A stretch of 64,000 bases of DNA, from NCBI RefSeq assembly GCF_022524485.1, contig NZ_JAKXMK010000028.1, positions 1 through 64,000 of the forward strand, read 5' to 3'. The notes beneath the pieces are model-generated. The model was given only the letters and a program-made list of their open reading frames with translations, was not told the origin of the DNA and did not search any database. Origin of the DNA: Pseudonocardia alaniniphila (GTDB lineage Bacteria > Actinomycetota > Actinomycetes > Mycobacteriales > Pseudonocardiaceae). Each line of letters begins with the position of its first letter. Positions within the stretch are counted from its first letter, which is position 1. Below are positions 7,840-16,469 of this stretch, one piece after another. The translations under genes were made by a program, and so were the position numbers.

Positions 7840-10800
7840 TCAGCTCCTCCGCCGCCGCCAGTGAGTGATGGTGCGGGTCTCCGGGGTGCCCGACTCGGCC
7901 CCTGGTGCCTCCGGGCGGCGGGTGCGGGGCAGCTCGGCGTGTGCGGCGGCCGACCCTGAGGGGGCACGGGTCACCGTGCACCGGGCGGGCCCGGTCTTCC
8001 TGGCCTTGGCGTGCCGTCCGTGCCGGGCCTGCCAGGCGGCCAGCCGGGCGGCCTCCCGGGCCTCGCGGTCGAGCTTCCGGACGAGCCGGCGGACCGTCGG
8101 GGAGACCACCGGAGCATCGCCTTCCGCAACCTCACGGGCCGGGTTGCCCCGCCACCGGGAGTCCGCGACCGGCTCCTCGCCCTTCATCAGGAAGGAGTCG
8201 GCGTCGACCACGACACGCTCGCCCATGGTCACGCCGTAGTGCACCCAGGCGTTGGCGCCCACGGTGCTGCCGTTCCCGATGACGGTGTAGCCGGACTTGA
8301 AGCTGCCGTCCTCCAGCGAGTGGCACTGGATCGTGGCCTGCGCTCCGAGGGTGCAGTAGTCGCCGATCGTCACAAGCGTCTTCTCCGGGATGCCGGCGCC
8401 GTCGTCGAACAGCTTCTTCCCGACGCGCACGCCGAGCATCCGCCACACGATCGACTTGAACGGCGTGCCGTTGAAGATCTGCAGGTAGCCGGTTCCGCTC
8501 AGTTTCCAGAGGCGTTCGTGGCGCCAGAAGTACGGCTGGTAGATCGAGCAGAACTGCGGTGAGAGCCGGCGGAACCCGATGCTCGCGCGTTCGGCCAGCA
8601 CCGAGAACAGCGTCGTGAACACCAGCGCTGCGATGATTCCGAGCGCGTACGAGCTGACTCCGATGTCGCTGTAGAAGTAGGTCGACAGCAGCCCGATGAG
8701 GACGACGCCGAACCACTGCAGCCATCGTTGCAGGAGGAACATCGCGATCGTGATCGCGTTGGAGCGGTTCTTCCGGGCCAGGCGCGCCGGAAGCTCCTCG
8801 GGGCTGCGGTACCACTCGAGGTCGACGTCGCGCTGCACCGAGCGGGGGATCTCGAAGGGGGGAGACCCCAGCAGGCCCACGCCTTCCCGCACCGGCCCGT
8901 CGACGGGGATCATCGCCTTCGTCGCGAGGAGGATGTTGTCCCCGGTCCGTCCTCCGGCCGGATAGGTGACGGCGTTGCCGATGAAGCTGTTGGCGCCGAG
9001 TGACACCCGCGACACCATGAACGACGTGTTCGAGTAGTCGGCGTTCGCGAGCGACAAGCCGTCCGAGACGAGCGTGCCGGTGCCCACGTGGGACAGGAAC
9101 GGCGACTCGTGCTTCTCCATCAGCCCGAAGTTCGACCCCGTCTGCTGCACGGTGGAGAGGTCGTAACCGAGCAGCTGGAGGTAGCGGATGATGAAGGAGC
9201 TGTCGCCCAGCAGGTTGGTGAAGAACGGGATGTTGGTCAGCCGGCGCAGAGCGCGGTGGGCCGTGTAGCGGAACCCGTAGAGCGGGTGCGCGGTGTCCGG
9301 CGGGACGATCCTCCTCAGCACACGCGGCACGATGGCCGCCGCCAGCAGCCCGAGGAGCATCACGCCGAACAGCAGCGCGCCGGAGACGAGGAAGTAGTCC
9401 ACGTAGAACCGGGGTTGGGCGAACACGCTGCGGTCGGTGCCGTCCACCACGGCCTGCACCGCTGATGCGGTGTTCACGGCCGGGAAGACGCTCGGCAGGA
9501 GGACGAAGATCAGCCCGGTCGCGAGGGGGGCCCAGATCAGGAGCATCGCGAGGAGCTGAGTGGCCCCGTACGTGAAGCGGCGCAGGCCGTTGCCACCCTG
9601 CGACTCCATCCGTCGGTAGTCGGCTGTCGTCTCCTGGGCGGGAGAGCCGTGGTAGCGCTTCCCGGCCGGCACCTTCTGCCCGATCCGCAGTGCCGATGTG
9701 TGGCCGAGCTGGGCGCCGTCCCCGACGGCGGTGTCGATCTCCAGCACGGTGGCCTCGCCGATCAGGGCGTTCGCCCCGATGTCGACGCGGCCCGTCCGGA
9801 TCCACCCGGACTCGGCGTGGTAGCCGCTGAAGTACGAGTCCTTACGCACGACGGCGCCTGCGCCGATGGTGATCAGGTCGCTGCAGACCGGCAGCGCCGT
9901 GGAGAGGACCACGGCTCCCTTGCCGACCTTCGTCCCCAGCATCCTGAGGTAGACCAGGTACAGCGGCGAGCCGACGAACGCCAGCGCGGGGCTGATCCGC
10001 AGCAGTTGGCGCACGATCCAGAACCGCAGGTAGCGCAGACCCCAGATCGGGATCACGCTCGCCTTCCACCGGCCGATCAACACCCATTTCGCCACGACCG
10101 GGAGCAGGGTGAGGACGAGGAACACGGCCCCGCCGAGTGCGACCGAACGCAGGTAGATGTCGAGGATGCCGGTCGCGTCGGACAGCCACCCGTACGCGGT
10201 GACGCCTGCGAAGGCGACGAGGTAGGCGAAGCCCAGGTACACCGCTGTCTGCGCCACACCGGTGAGCAGGTACGGCACGGTGCCTGCCCGGCGGATCGTG
10301 CGCGGCTCGGCGGAGGCCTGGCGAGGTGCGGCGTCCTGCAGCGTCGCCGAGAGCGCGCGCACCGTCGGGTTCAGGTACACGTCCTTCATGGCGATCGGGG
10401 GCAGCTGCTCGTGCACGCGCAGCTTGGCCGACATCTGCGCGATCAGCAGGGAGTTCATCCCGAGGTCTTCGAAGAGGTTGCTCTCGACGGACACGCGGTC
10501 GAGCGACAGCATCTCCGCGACGGTGCCGGCCAGCAGCGTCTCGACCTCGCCCTCGGCTTCGACGATCTCGCCCTGCGCGGCCGTGTACCGGGGGCCCTGC
10601 GGGGCAGGGAGGTTCTTCCGGTCGGCCTTGTCGCTGGGCAGCATCGGGATGTGCTCGAGCTGCTCGAAGTAGGCGGGCACCATGTACGACGGCAGCCGCC
10701 TGCGCAGCTCGTCGTGCACGCTGTCGATGTCCGCGGGCTGCCCGGGGCGACGCAGTGTGTAGTAGGCCACGAGCTCCACCACGCCCGGGGCGGGCTCGTA

Positions 10801-12210
10801 GGTGTCCACCACGGCCTGGGCGATCTCCGGCAGCTGCAGGAGCAGCGACTCGATCTCGGTCAGCTCGATGCGGTAGCCGCGGACCTTCACCTGCGTGTCG
10901 ATCCGGCCGAGGCATTCGACGAGACCGTCCTCGGTGATCCGGCCGAGGTCACCACTGCGGTAGATCAGGCCGGACGTGTTGTTGGGGATGCCGATGACGT
11001 CGGGAATGAAGGCCTTCGCGGTGAGGTCGTTGCGGCCGACGTATCCGGCGGACAGGCCGATGCCGGCGATGCCGATCTCGCCCAGCTGCCCGGGGGGAAG
11101 CGGACGCTGGTCGTTCTCGTCGAGGATCACGACCGAGTACGTGGGGAGGGGCACGCCGATCGTCACGGGCCGGTCGGGTTCCAGTGTGGTCCACGTGGCG
11201 GTGACGGTGGCCTCGGTCGGGCCGTAGACGTTGAGGAAGCGCCGTCCGGGGCGGTGCCAGCGGGTCACGAGGTCCTGCGGGCACGCCTCGCCGGACACCA
11301 GAAGGAACCGCAGGTCGGGAAGGTCGTCGTCCATCGTCGCGAGCAGCGTGGGAACGCAGCACATCGCGGTGACGCGCTCTTCGCGCAGGAAGTCGGCGAG
11401 ATCCTCGCCCAGCAGGCTGCCGCCCCGCTTCGGCACGAGCGTCGCGCCGACCACGAGCGAGATCCAGATCTCCTCGACGGAGAAGTCGAACGCGATTGTC
11501 ATGCCCTGGTACATGCGGTCCTCGGGCACCACGCCGTAGACCTCGGCCGCGACCCGCACGAAGTTGCAGATGCTCGCGTGCTCGATCGCGACGCCCTTGG
11601 GCCGTCCCGTCGTGCCGGAGGTGTAGATGATGTAGCAGAGGTCCTCCACCGGGGTGCCCTGCTCGACGGCACTGAGCCGCGAAGGGTCCTGGGCGTCGAC
11701 CTGCTCCTGCACCTCGTCGACGCACACCACCGCGGCACCCGGTTCTCCCACACGTTCGCGCAGGTGGGAAAGGGTGAGCACGACGGTGACGCCGGCGTCG
11801 CCCACGATGTAGGCGATGCGGTCGGCGGGGAACACCGGGTCGAGTGGCACGTACGCGGCGTTGATCTTGAGCACGGCGAGGATGGCGGTGTAGGACTGCA
11901 GCGGCTCGTCGAACACGAGCCCAACCCGCGAACCCGGCCCCACGCCCTGGCTGCGCAGGAACCGGGCCATCCGGTTCGCGCGGGCGTCCAGCTCCGGATA
12001 GGTCACTGCGAGATCCCGGCCGGCCACGGCCAGGTGGCCGGGGTCCCCCTCGGCGCGGAACGAGTCGCATCGCTGCTCGAACAGGTGGTGCAGCCGTTCA
12101 CCCGGGGTCCAGCGGACCGACTGGTCGGCATCGTCGCTGCTGAGTACCAGATCGGCTAGTCGACCGAACTCCCCGACCGGTCGAGTTCCCTGGTCGAATC
12201 CCGTGCTCAT
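7840..12210 (-). CDS. Pls/PosA-type single-module NRPS with membrane C-terminal region
   Basis: A 1456-residue protein with an adenylation domain: YIIYTSGTTGRPKG ~193-206, FDFSVEEIW ~241, NVYGPTEATV ~327, GRIDTQVKVRGYRIEL ~435 and a C-terminal Lys ~528-532. A carrier domain with phosphopantetheine Ser (DLGMNSLL, ~587) follows. The last ~800 residues alternate paired membrane helices (~645-670, ~685-715, ~860-885, ~920-945, ~1140-1200) with three soluble blocks, including hexapeptide-like repeats. That architecture is the one of epsilon-poly-lysine synthetase (Pls) and its relatives, which ligate a diamino acid iteratively without a thioesterase. There is no canonical HHxxxDG condensation domain. 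The 4-bp overlap with an upstream diaminobutyrate-type aminotransferase suggests the monomer is 2,4-diaminobutyrate. The monomer is inference. The family call is firm. Confidence 0.88.
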   Translation of the reverse strand: MSTGFDQGTRPVGEFGRLADLVLSSDDADQSVRWTPGERLHHLFEQRCDSFRAEGDPGHLAVAGRDLAVTYPELDARANRMARFLRSQGVGPGSRVGLVFDEPLQSYTAILAVLKINAAYVPLDPVFPADRIAYIVGDAGVTVVLTLSHLRERVGEPGAAVVCVDEVQEQVDAQDPSRLSAVEQGTPVEDLCYIIYTSGTTGRPKGVAIEHASICNFVRVAAEVYGVVPEDRMYQGMTIAFDFSVEEIWISLVVGATLVPKRGGSLLGEDLADFLREERVTAMCCVPTLLATMDDDLPDLRFLLVSGEACPQDLVTRWHRPGRRFLNVYGPTEATVTATWTTLEPDRPVTIGVPLPTYSVVILDENDQRPLPPGQLGEIGIAGIGLSAGYVGRNDLTAKAFIPDVIGIPNNTSGLIYRSGDLGRITEDGLVECLGRIDTQVKVRGYRIELTEIESLLLQLPEIAQAVVDTYEPAPGVVELVAYYTLRRPGQPADIDSVHDELRRRLPSYMVPAYFEQLEHIPMLPSDKADRKNLPAPQGPRYTAAQGEIVEAEGEVETLLAGTVAEMLSLDRVSVESNLFEDLGMNSLLIAQMSAKLRVHEQLPPIAMKDVYLNPTVRALSATLQDAAPRQASAEPRTIRRAGTVPYLLTGVAQTAVYLGFAYLVAFAGVTAYGWLSDATGILDIYLRSVALGGAVFLVLTLLPVVAKWVLIGRWKASVIPIWGLRYLRFWIVRQLLRISPALAFVGSPLYLVYLRMLGTKVGKGAVVLSTALPVCSDLITIGAGAVVRKDSYFSGYHAESGWIRTGRVDIGANALIGEATVLEIDTAVGDGAQLGHTSALRIGQKVPAGKRYHGSPAQETTADYRRMESQGGNGLRRFTYGATQLLAMLLIWAPLATGLIFVLLPSVFPAVNTASAVQAVVDGTDRSVFAQPRFYVDYFLVSGALLFGVMLLGLLAAAIVPRVLRRIVPPDTAHPLYGFRYTAHRALRRLTNIPFFTNLLGDSSFIIRYLQLLGYDLSTVQQTGSNFGLMEKHESPFLSHVGTGTLVSDGLSLANADYSNTSFMVSRVSLGANSFIGNAVTYPAGGRTGDNILLATKAMIPVDGPVREGVGLLGSPPFEIPRSVQRDVDLEWYRSPEELPARLARKNRSNAITIAMFLLQRWLQWFGVVLIGLLSTYFYSDIGVSSYALGIIAALVFTTLFSVLAERASIGFRRLSPQFCSIYQPYFWRHERLWKLSGTGYLQIFNGTPFKSIVWRMLGVRVGKKLFDDGAGIPEKTLVTIGDYCTLGAQATIQCHSLEDGSFKSGYTVIGNGSTVGANAWVHYGVTMGERVVVDADSFLMKGEEPVADSRWRGNPAREVAEGDAPVVSPTVRRLVRKLDREAREAARLAAWQARHGRHAKARKTGPARCTVTRAPSGSAAAHAELPRTRRPEAPGAESGTPETRTITHWRRRRS

Positions 12211-13493
12211 GCGACGGCGTGCAGGCCGGCCGCGGCTGATTCCTCGAGGATGTCGAGGCCGCGGTTCAGGATCTGCTCGGACGTGGTGAGCGGGGCAAGG
12301 ATCTTGATGACCTCGTCCTTGGGCCCGGCGGACTCGATGATCAGACGCCGCTGCGCGCTGCGGCGGCAGATCTCGGCGGCGACGTCCCCGTCGCGGACGT
12401 CGATGCCCTGCATCATCCCGCGGCCCTTGACCGTGGCGCCCGGAACGAGCCGGGCGATGCGGGCCAGTCGCTCGCCGACGAGGGCGCTGCTGCGCTCGAT
12501 CTCGTGCTGGAAGCTCCGGTCACCCCAGAACTTCTCCAGCGCCACACGTGCGGTGACGAAGGCGTGCGCGTTGCCGCGGAAAGTGCCGTTGTGCTCGCCC
12601 GGCTTCCAGACGTCGAACTCCGGTTTTATCAGGAGCAGCGACATCGGCAGGCCGAAACCGGAAATGGACTTGGACAGCGTCACGAGATCCGGGGTGACGC
12701 CCATGCCCTCGAAGCTGAAGAACGAACCCGTACGCCCGACACCGGCCTGGATGTCGTCGACGATGAGCAGCGCGCCGTTGGCCTTGGCGATGGCAGCGAC
12801 ACGGCGCAGCCACGGCCGTGAGGCGACATTGAGGCCGCCCTCGCCCTGAACCGTCTCGAGCAGGATCGCGGCGGGGGCGTCGACACCGCTGGACGGGTCG
12901 GACAGCACACGCTCCAGCAGTTCCGAGGTGTCGACGGAACCTCCGAGGTACCCGTCGTAGGGAAGACGGGTGACGTCCGGAAGCGACACGGTGGCGCCGC
13001 CCATGCGGTGGTCCCGGTTCCCGGTGGCGGCGAGAGCGCCCTGGCTGACGCCGTGGAACCCGTTCGTGAACGCGATGACGTTGCGGCGCCCGGTGGCCTT
13101 TCTGGCCAGCTTGAGCGCGGCCTCCACCGCGTTGGTTCCGGTCGGGCCGGTGAAGTGGATCCGGTAGTCCATGGAGCGCGGCTCGAGGACAAGACCCTCG
13201 AAGGTCTCGAGGAACTCCATCTTCGGTCGCGTGAAGAGGTCGAGACCCTGCGCGATGCCCCCGCGGCGGATGTGGGCGACGAGCGCCTCAGCCATGTCGG
13301 GGTCGTTGTGGCCGTAGTTCAGGGAGCCTGCCCCGGCGAGGAAATCCATGTACTCGCGACCGTCGGCGTCCCAGACCAGGGTGCCGCGGGCCTCCTCGAA
13401 CACGATCTCGTACTTGCGGCTGTAGCTGCGCACTCGCGACTCACGGCGCGCGAAAACTTCCTTCCCGGTTGAGCCCCGGTTTTCAGTGACCAT
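12207..13493 (-). CDS. Diaminobutyrate--2-oxoglutarate-type aminotransferase (EctB-like)
   Basis: Class-III PLP aminotransferase. Family hallmarks are FLAGAGSLNYGHNDP near the N terminus, FTGPTGTNAVEAALKLAR, the Asp of IVDDIQAGVGRTGSF, the Schiff-base Lys in LVTLSKSISGFG and FRGNAHAFVTA. This pattern matches EctB, which converts aspartate semialdehyde to L-2,4-diaminobutyrate. No ectA or ectC lies nearby, so ectoine synthesis is unlikely to be the local purpose. Its stop overlaps the NRPS start (ATGA), so the two are co-translated and the product may feed the adenylation domain. The start is uncertain: ATG 13493 fits family length, but GTG 13553 and TTG 13580 (near an AGAGAAGG) are in frame and would add an unusual leader. 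Confidence 0.88.
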   Translation of the reverse strand: MVTENRGSTGKEVFARRESRVRSYSRKYEIVFEEARGTLVWDADGREYMDFLAGAGSLNYGHNDPDMAEALVAHIRRGGIAQGLDLFTRPKMEFLETFEGLVLEPRSMDYRIHFTGPTGTNAVEAALKLARKATGRRNVIAFTNGFHGVSQGALAATGNRDHRMGGATVSLPDVTRLPYDGYLGGSVDTSELLERVLSDPSSGVDAPAAILLETVQGEGGLNVASRPWLRRVAAIAKANGALLIVDDIQAGVGRTGSFFSFEGMGVTPDLVTLSKSISGFGLPMSLLLIKPEFDVWKPGEHNGTFRGNAHAFVTARVALEKFWGDRSFQHEIERSSALVGERLARIARLVPGATVKGRGMMQGIDVRDGDVAAEICRRSAQRRLIIESAGPKDEVIKILAPLTTSEQILNRGLDILEESAAAGLHAVA

Positions 13494-13880
13494 GTATGGG
13501 GCTACGCGGCGGCCCGGGATTTTGTTCGCACTGTCGGCCGTGACCGTACTCACCCCGTTTACGGCAATGCCTTCTCTCAATGATTCGTAAGGTTGCAGTA
13601 AAAGAAGAACCGAGATGAAACCATGGTTACGGGTGCTAACCGGACACTGTCGGGGAGGCGGCGGAACGCACTGGCGCAGGTGTGATCCCGGCCATGGCAG
13701 ATTGTCCGTGAAGCCCGGAATAACCCCTCGACCGCCGCTGTCCGCACACCATCCTCGACGCCCCCGGTGACGGAGCGTGCGGCAGCGGGTGCGTCCGCGT
13801 GGATACGGTCTGTGCTGCCCGGCAACAGTGCGGCCGGCGCGGGGCCGGCCCGCCCGGCCTCACGATCGAAGGGGGAAGCG
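13494..13880. other. Divergent intergenic region upstream of the Pls-type operon
   Basis: No convincing gene lies here. The side near the aminotransferase (about 13570-13640) is noticeably more A/T-rich than its surroundings and contains a small inverted repeat GGTTA-N7-TAACC at 13625-13641. It probably holds the promoter of the aminotransferase/NRPS operon. The right end carries the ribosome binding site of the SDR gene (GAAGGGGGAAGCG). I cannot identify a -35/-10 pair with confidence. Confidence 0.4.
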
Positions 13881-14624
13881 GTGGCGGACGAACCAGTCGC
13901 GGTGGTGACGGGTGCGGGTTCCGGGGTCGGACGGCTCATGGCGCGGGCCCTGCTGGAGAACGGGTTTCGCGTGGCGCTCGCGGGCAGACGCCGCGAGGCC
14001 CTGGACGGCACGGCTTCCGGCGATCCGGCGGCTCTGGTGGTGCCCACGGACGTGGCCGACGCCGGCTCCGTCGCCCAGCTGTTCGACACGGTGCGGGACA
14101 CGTGGGGCCGGGTCGACCTGCTGATCAACAATGCCGGCAGTTTCGGCCCCAGCGGCAGCCCCGACGAGATCGCCGTCGAGGACTGGACGGCCGCCGTGGC
14201 CACCAACCTGACGGGCACGTTCCTCTGCACGCGCGAGGCCTTCGCGACGATGCGCGCCCAGCAGCCGCAGGGCGGGCGGATCATCAACAACGGGTCGATC
14301 TCCGCCCACGTCCCGCGCCCCGGAAGCGCCGCGTACACCGCGACGAAGCACGCGATCACCGGCCTGACGAAGTCGATCTCGCTGGACGGCCGCCCCTACG
14401 GCATCGCGTGCGGACAGATCGACATCGGCAACGCGGCCACCGAGATGACCGCGGGGATCTCCACCGGTGCGCGTCAGGCCGACGGCAGCGTCCGGCCGGA
14501 GCCGACCTTCGACCCCGCCCATGTCGCCGAGGCGGTGCTGTTCATGGCCCGCCTGCCGCTCGACGCCAACGTGCAGTTCCTCACCATCACCGCCACGACG
14601 ATGCCGTTCATCGGGCGCGGGTGA
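13881..14624 (+). CDS. Short-chain dehydrogenase/reductase
   Basis: A classical SDR of 247 residues. It has the dinucleotide-binding TGAGSGVG near residue 10, NNAG around 87, catalytic Ser in NNGSISAH and the YTATK active-site motif around 155. The substrate is unknown. The GTG start has an excellent GAAGGGGGAAGC site just upstream. It is transcribed alone, convergent with the next SDR. The two stops are bridged by a small hairpin. Confidence 0.9.
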   Translation: MADEPVAVVTGAGSGVGRLMARALLENGFRVALAGRRREALDGTASGDPAALVVPTDVADAGSVAQLFDTVRDTWGRVDLLINNAGSFGPSGSPDEIAVEDWTAAVATNLTGTFLCTREAFATMRAQQPQGGRIINNGSISAHVPRPGSAAYTATKHAITGLTKSISLDGRPYGIACGQIDIGNAATEMTAGISTGARQADGSVRPEPTFDPAHVAEAVLFMARLPLDANVQFLTITATTMPFIGRG

Positions 14625-14637
14625 CCGCAGCCGGTCA
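14622..14637. terminator. Small hairpin spanning two convergent stop codons
   Basis: TGACCG, a CAGC loop and CGGTCA form a 6-bp stem. The left arm begins with the plus-strand gene's TGA and the right arm ends with the minus-strand gene's TGA. With only 11 bp between the genes, it is the only candidate terminator, and a weak one. Confidence 0.35.
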
Positions 14638-15408
14638 GTGCGCGCGGATCATCCCGCCGTCGCACCGGACCTGCTCGCCCGTCACGTAGGACGCCGCGGC
14701 GCTCGCGAGGAACGTGACGACGGCTGCGAACTCCTCGGGCGTGCCGTAGCGCCCGGCGGGGATCGTCGCCTCGGCGCGGGCCCGCTGCTGGTCCGGCGTG
14801 GTGCCCGAGCGCTCGGCGACGGCGCGATCCAGCACGGCGACGCGGTCGGTGTCGATGCGGCCGGGCAGCACCATGTTGACCGTCACGCCGTCGGCGGCGA
14901 CCTCACCGGCGAGGGTCTTGAGGTATCCGGCCAGTGCGGCGCGTGCCGCGTTGGACGCCACGAGCCCATCGATCGGCTGCTGCACGCCGCTCGACCCCAC
15001 AGCGACGATCCGGCCGAACCCGCGCTCGCGCATGCCCGGCAGCACCCCGGCCACGAGCCGCAGGTGGGGCTGCACGAGGAGGTCGACGGCGGTCGCGAAC
15101 TGCTCGGGGGTGAAGTCGGCGGCCAACCCCGGCGGCGGCCCGCCACCGTTGAGAACCAGCACGTCCACCGGCCCGAAGCGCTGCTCGGCCTCGGCCACGA
15201 GCCTCGCGGGCACGCCGGGATCGGCGAGATCCGCCTCGACCCCGACGGCCGACGGCAGCGCGGCGGCCTCCTTCTGCACCAGCTCACCGCGCCGGCCCAC
15301 GAGCACGACGTTGGCGCCCTCCGCAGCGAGCGATCGGGCCACGGCGAGCCCGAGCCCGGAGCTCGACCCCGGCACGATCGCGGTGCGTCCCTGCAGTCCC
15401 GTGTCCAT
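14635..15408 (-). CDS. Atypical SDR-family oxidoreductase lacking the YxxxK motif
   Basis: 257 residues with a Rossmann fold. The usual TGxxxGxG glycine motif is altered to VPGSSSGLG near residue 12, and the NNAG motif is replaced by LNGGGPPPG. The catalytic Tyr-x-x-x-Lys is missing: after the Ser motif VAVGSSGVQQP the sequence reads SNAARAALAGYLKTLAGEVA, with Asn and Arg at the expected Tyr/Lys places. This variant is a recurring subgroup annotated as FabG-like, so either its chemistry differs or the role is not redox. It is the most downstream gene of the TTT operon direction, about 60 bp from the first TctC, and may take part in the same catabolic route. Confidence 0.85.
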   Translation of the reverse strand: MDTGLQGRTAIVPGSSSGLGLAVARSLAAEGANVVLVGRRGELVQKEAAALPSAVGVEADLADPGVPARLVAEAEQRFGPVDVLVLNGGGPPPGLAADFTPEQFATAVDLLVQPHLRLVAGVLPGMRERGFGRIVAVGSSGVQQPIDGLVASNAARAALAGYLKTLAGEVAADGVTVNMVLPGRIDTDRVAVLDRAVAERSGTTPDQQRARAEATIPAGRYGTPEEFAAVVTFLASAAASYVTGEQVRCDGGMIRAH

Positions 15409-15468
15409 CAGGCGCTCACCGCCGCCATGTCCTGCAGACCTCGATCACTGGGTTCCATGTGTAGGGAG

Positions 15469-16455
15469 TCAACCACCTCGCAGCTCCTGCGCCACCGGGC
15501 CGTACACGCGGACGATCTCGTCGAGCATGGTCCGGAACTCGGCCGCGCCGATGAACTCGTCCGGCACGTACGCCTCGTCGAGCTGGGTGCGCAGGGCCGG
15601 GTCGGCCAGCCCGGCGCGCATCGTCTCCTCCAGCTCCGCGATGATCTCGGGCGGCGTTCCCACCGGCGCGCCCAGCCCGAACAGCGAGGTGCTGTAGGTG
15701 AGGCCCGGGAAGCCCAGCTCGGCCAACGTGGGGGTGTCCGGGAGGTAGTCGACCCGCTCGGCGGGACTGATCGCCAGCGGCCGGAACTCGCCCGCGTCGA
15801 ACTGGGCCCGGATGTCCTGCGAGACGTTGACCAGCAGCGCGTCGACCGTGCCACCGAGCAGCGCCTGGATGAGCTCCGCGTTGCCGTTGAACGGAACGAC
15901 GGTGACCTGGACGCCGTACTCGCTCGCCAGCCTGCGTAGCTCGATGCCCTGCGACGTGGTGGCGCCGGGCGTCCCGACCGTGAGCTCGCCGGGGCGTGCA
16001 CGAGCGGCGTCGAAGAACGCGGCGGCATTGGCGAACTCGGAGCGCGCACCCACGGCCAGCACCGACGGCACCTCGGTGATCACGCCGATGGTCTCGAAGT
16101 CCTCCGGTCCGTAGGACACGTCCTGGATGAGCGGGGTGACCACCGTCGAGGGGGCCGCGACCAACGTGAGCGTGTGGCCGTCGGGCTCGCTGCCCACCAG
16201 TTCGTTCATCGCGAGTGCCCCGGCAGCGCCGGGCAGGTTCTCGACGATGACCGGCTCGCCCAGAGCACGCTCGAGGTGCGTGCCCATCGTGCGGGCGGCG
16301 AGGTCGGTCGGGCCGCCCGCGGTGTAGGGGACGATCACCCTGATCTCTTTCGTCGGATACTCCCCGGCCGCCTCGGGCGCGCTTCCTCCTTCCGAACAGG
16401 AGACCGTCAGCGCCGTCATGGCGGCGAGGGCCGCCCATCTTCCGTACCGCATCAT
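15469..16455 (-). CDS. tctC: TctC-type substrate-binding lipoprotein (TTT system), copy 1
   Basis: Extracytoplasmic solute receptor of the tripartite tricarboxylate transporter (Bug) family, about 328 residues. A lipoprotein signal peptide ends in the lipobox TVSCS. The family signatures IRVIVPYTAGGPTDLAAR, VIVENLPGAAG, VPFNGNAELIQALLGG and NVSQDI then appear in order. It captures a carboxylate outside the cell for the TctAB permease. The ATG at 16455 has GGGAGG six bases upstream and is preferred over an in-frame TTG at 16473. It starts 14 bp after the stop of copy 2. Confidence 0.93.
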   Translation of the reverse strand: MMRYGRWAALAAMTALTVSCSEGGSAPEAAGEYPTKEIRVIVPYTAGGPTDLAARTMGTHLERALGEPVIVENLPGAAGALAMNELVGSEPDGHTLTLVAAPSTVVTPLIQDVSYGPEDFETIGVITEVPSVLAVGARSEFANAAAFFDAARARPGELTVGTPGATTSQGIELRRLASEYGVQVTVVPFNGNAELIQALLGGTVDALLVNVSQDIRAQFDAGEFRPLAISPAERVDYLPDTPTLAELGFPGLTYSTSLFGLGAPVGTPPEIIAELEETMRAGLADPALRTQLDEAYVPDEFIGAAEFRTMLDEIVRVYGPVAQELRGG

Positions 16456-16469
16456 CCGGGTCCTCCCGC

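Noticed and set aside
9649..12159. Antisense open frame of more than 800 codons opposite the NRPS gene
   Set aside because: It is a typical high-GC shadow with no recognisable domain, whereas the opposite strand has complete adenylation and carrier motifs.
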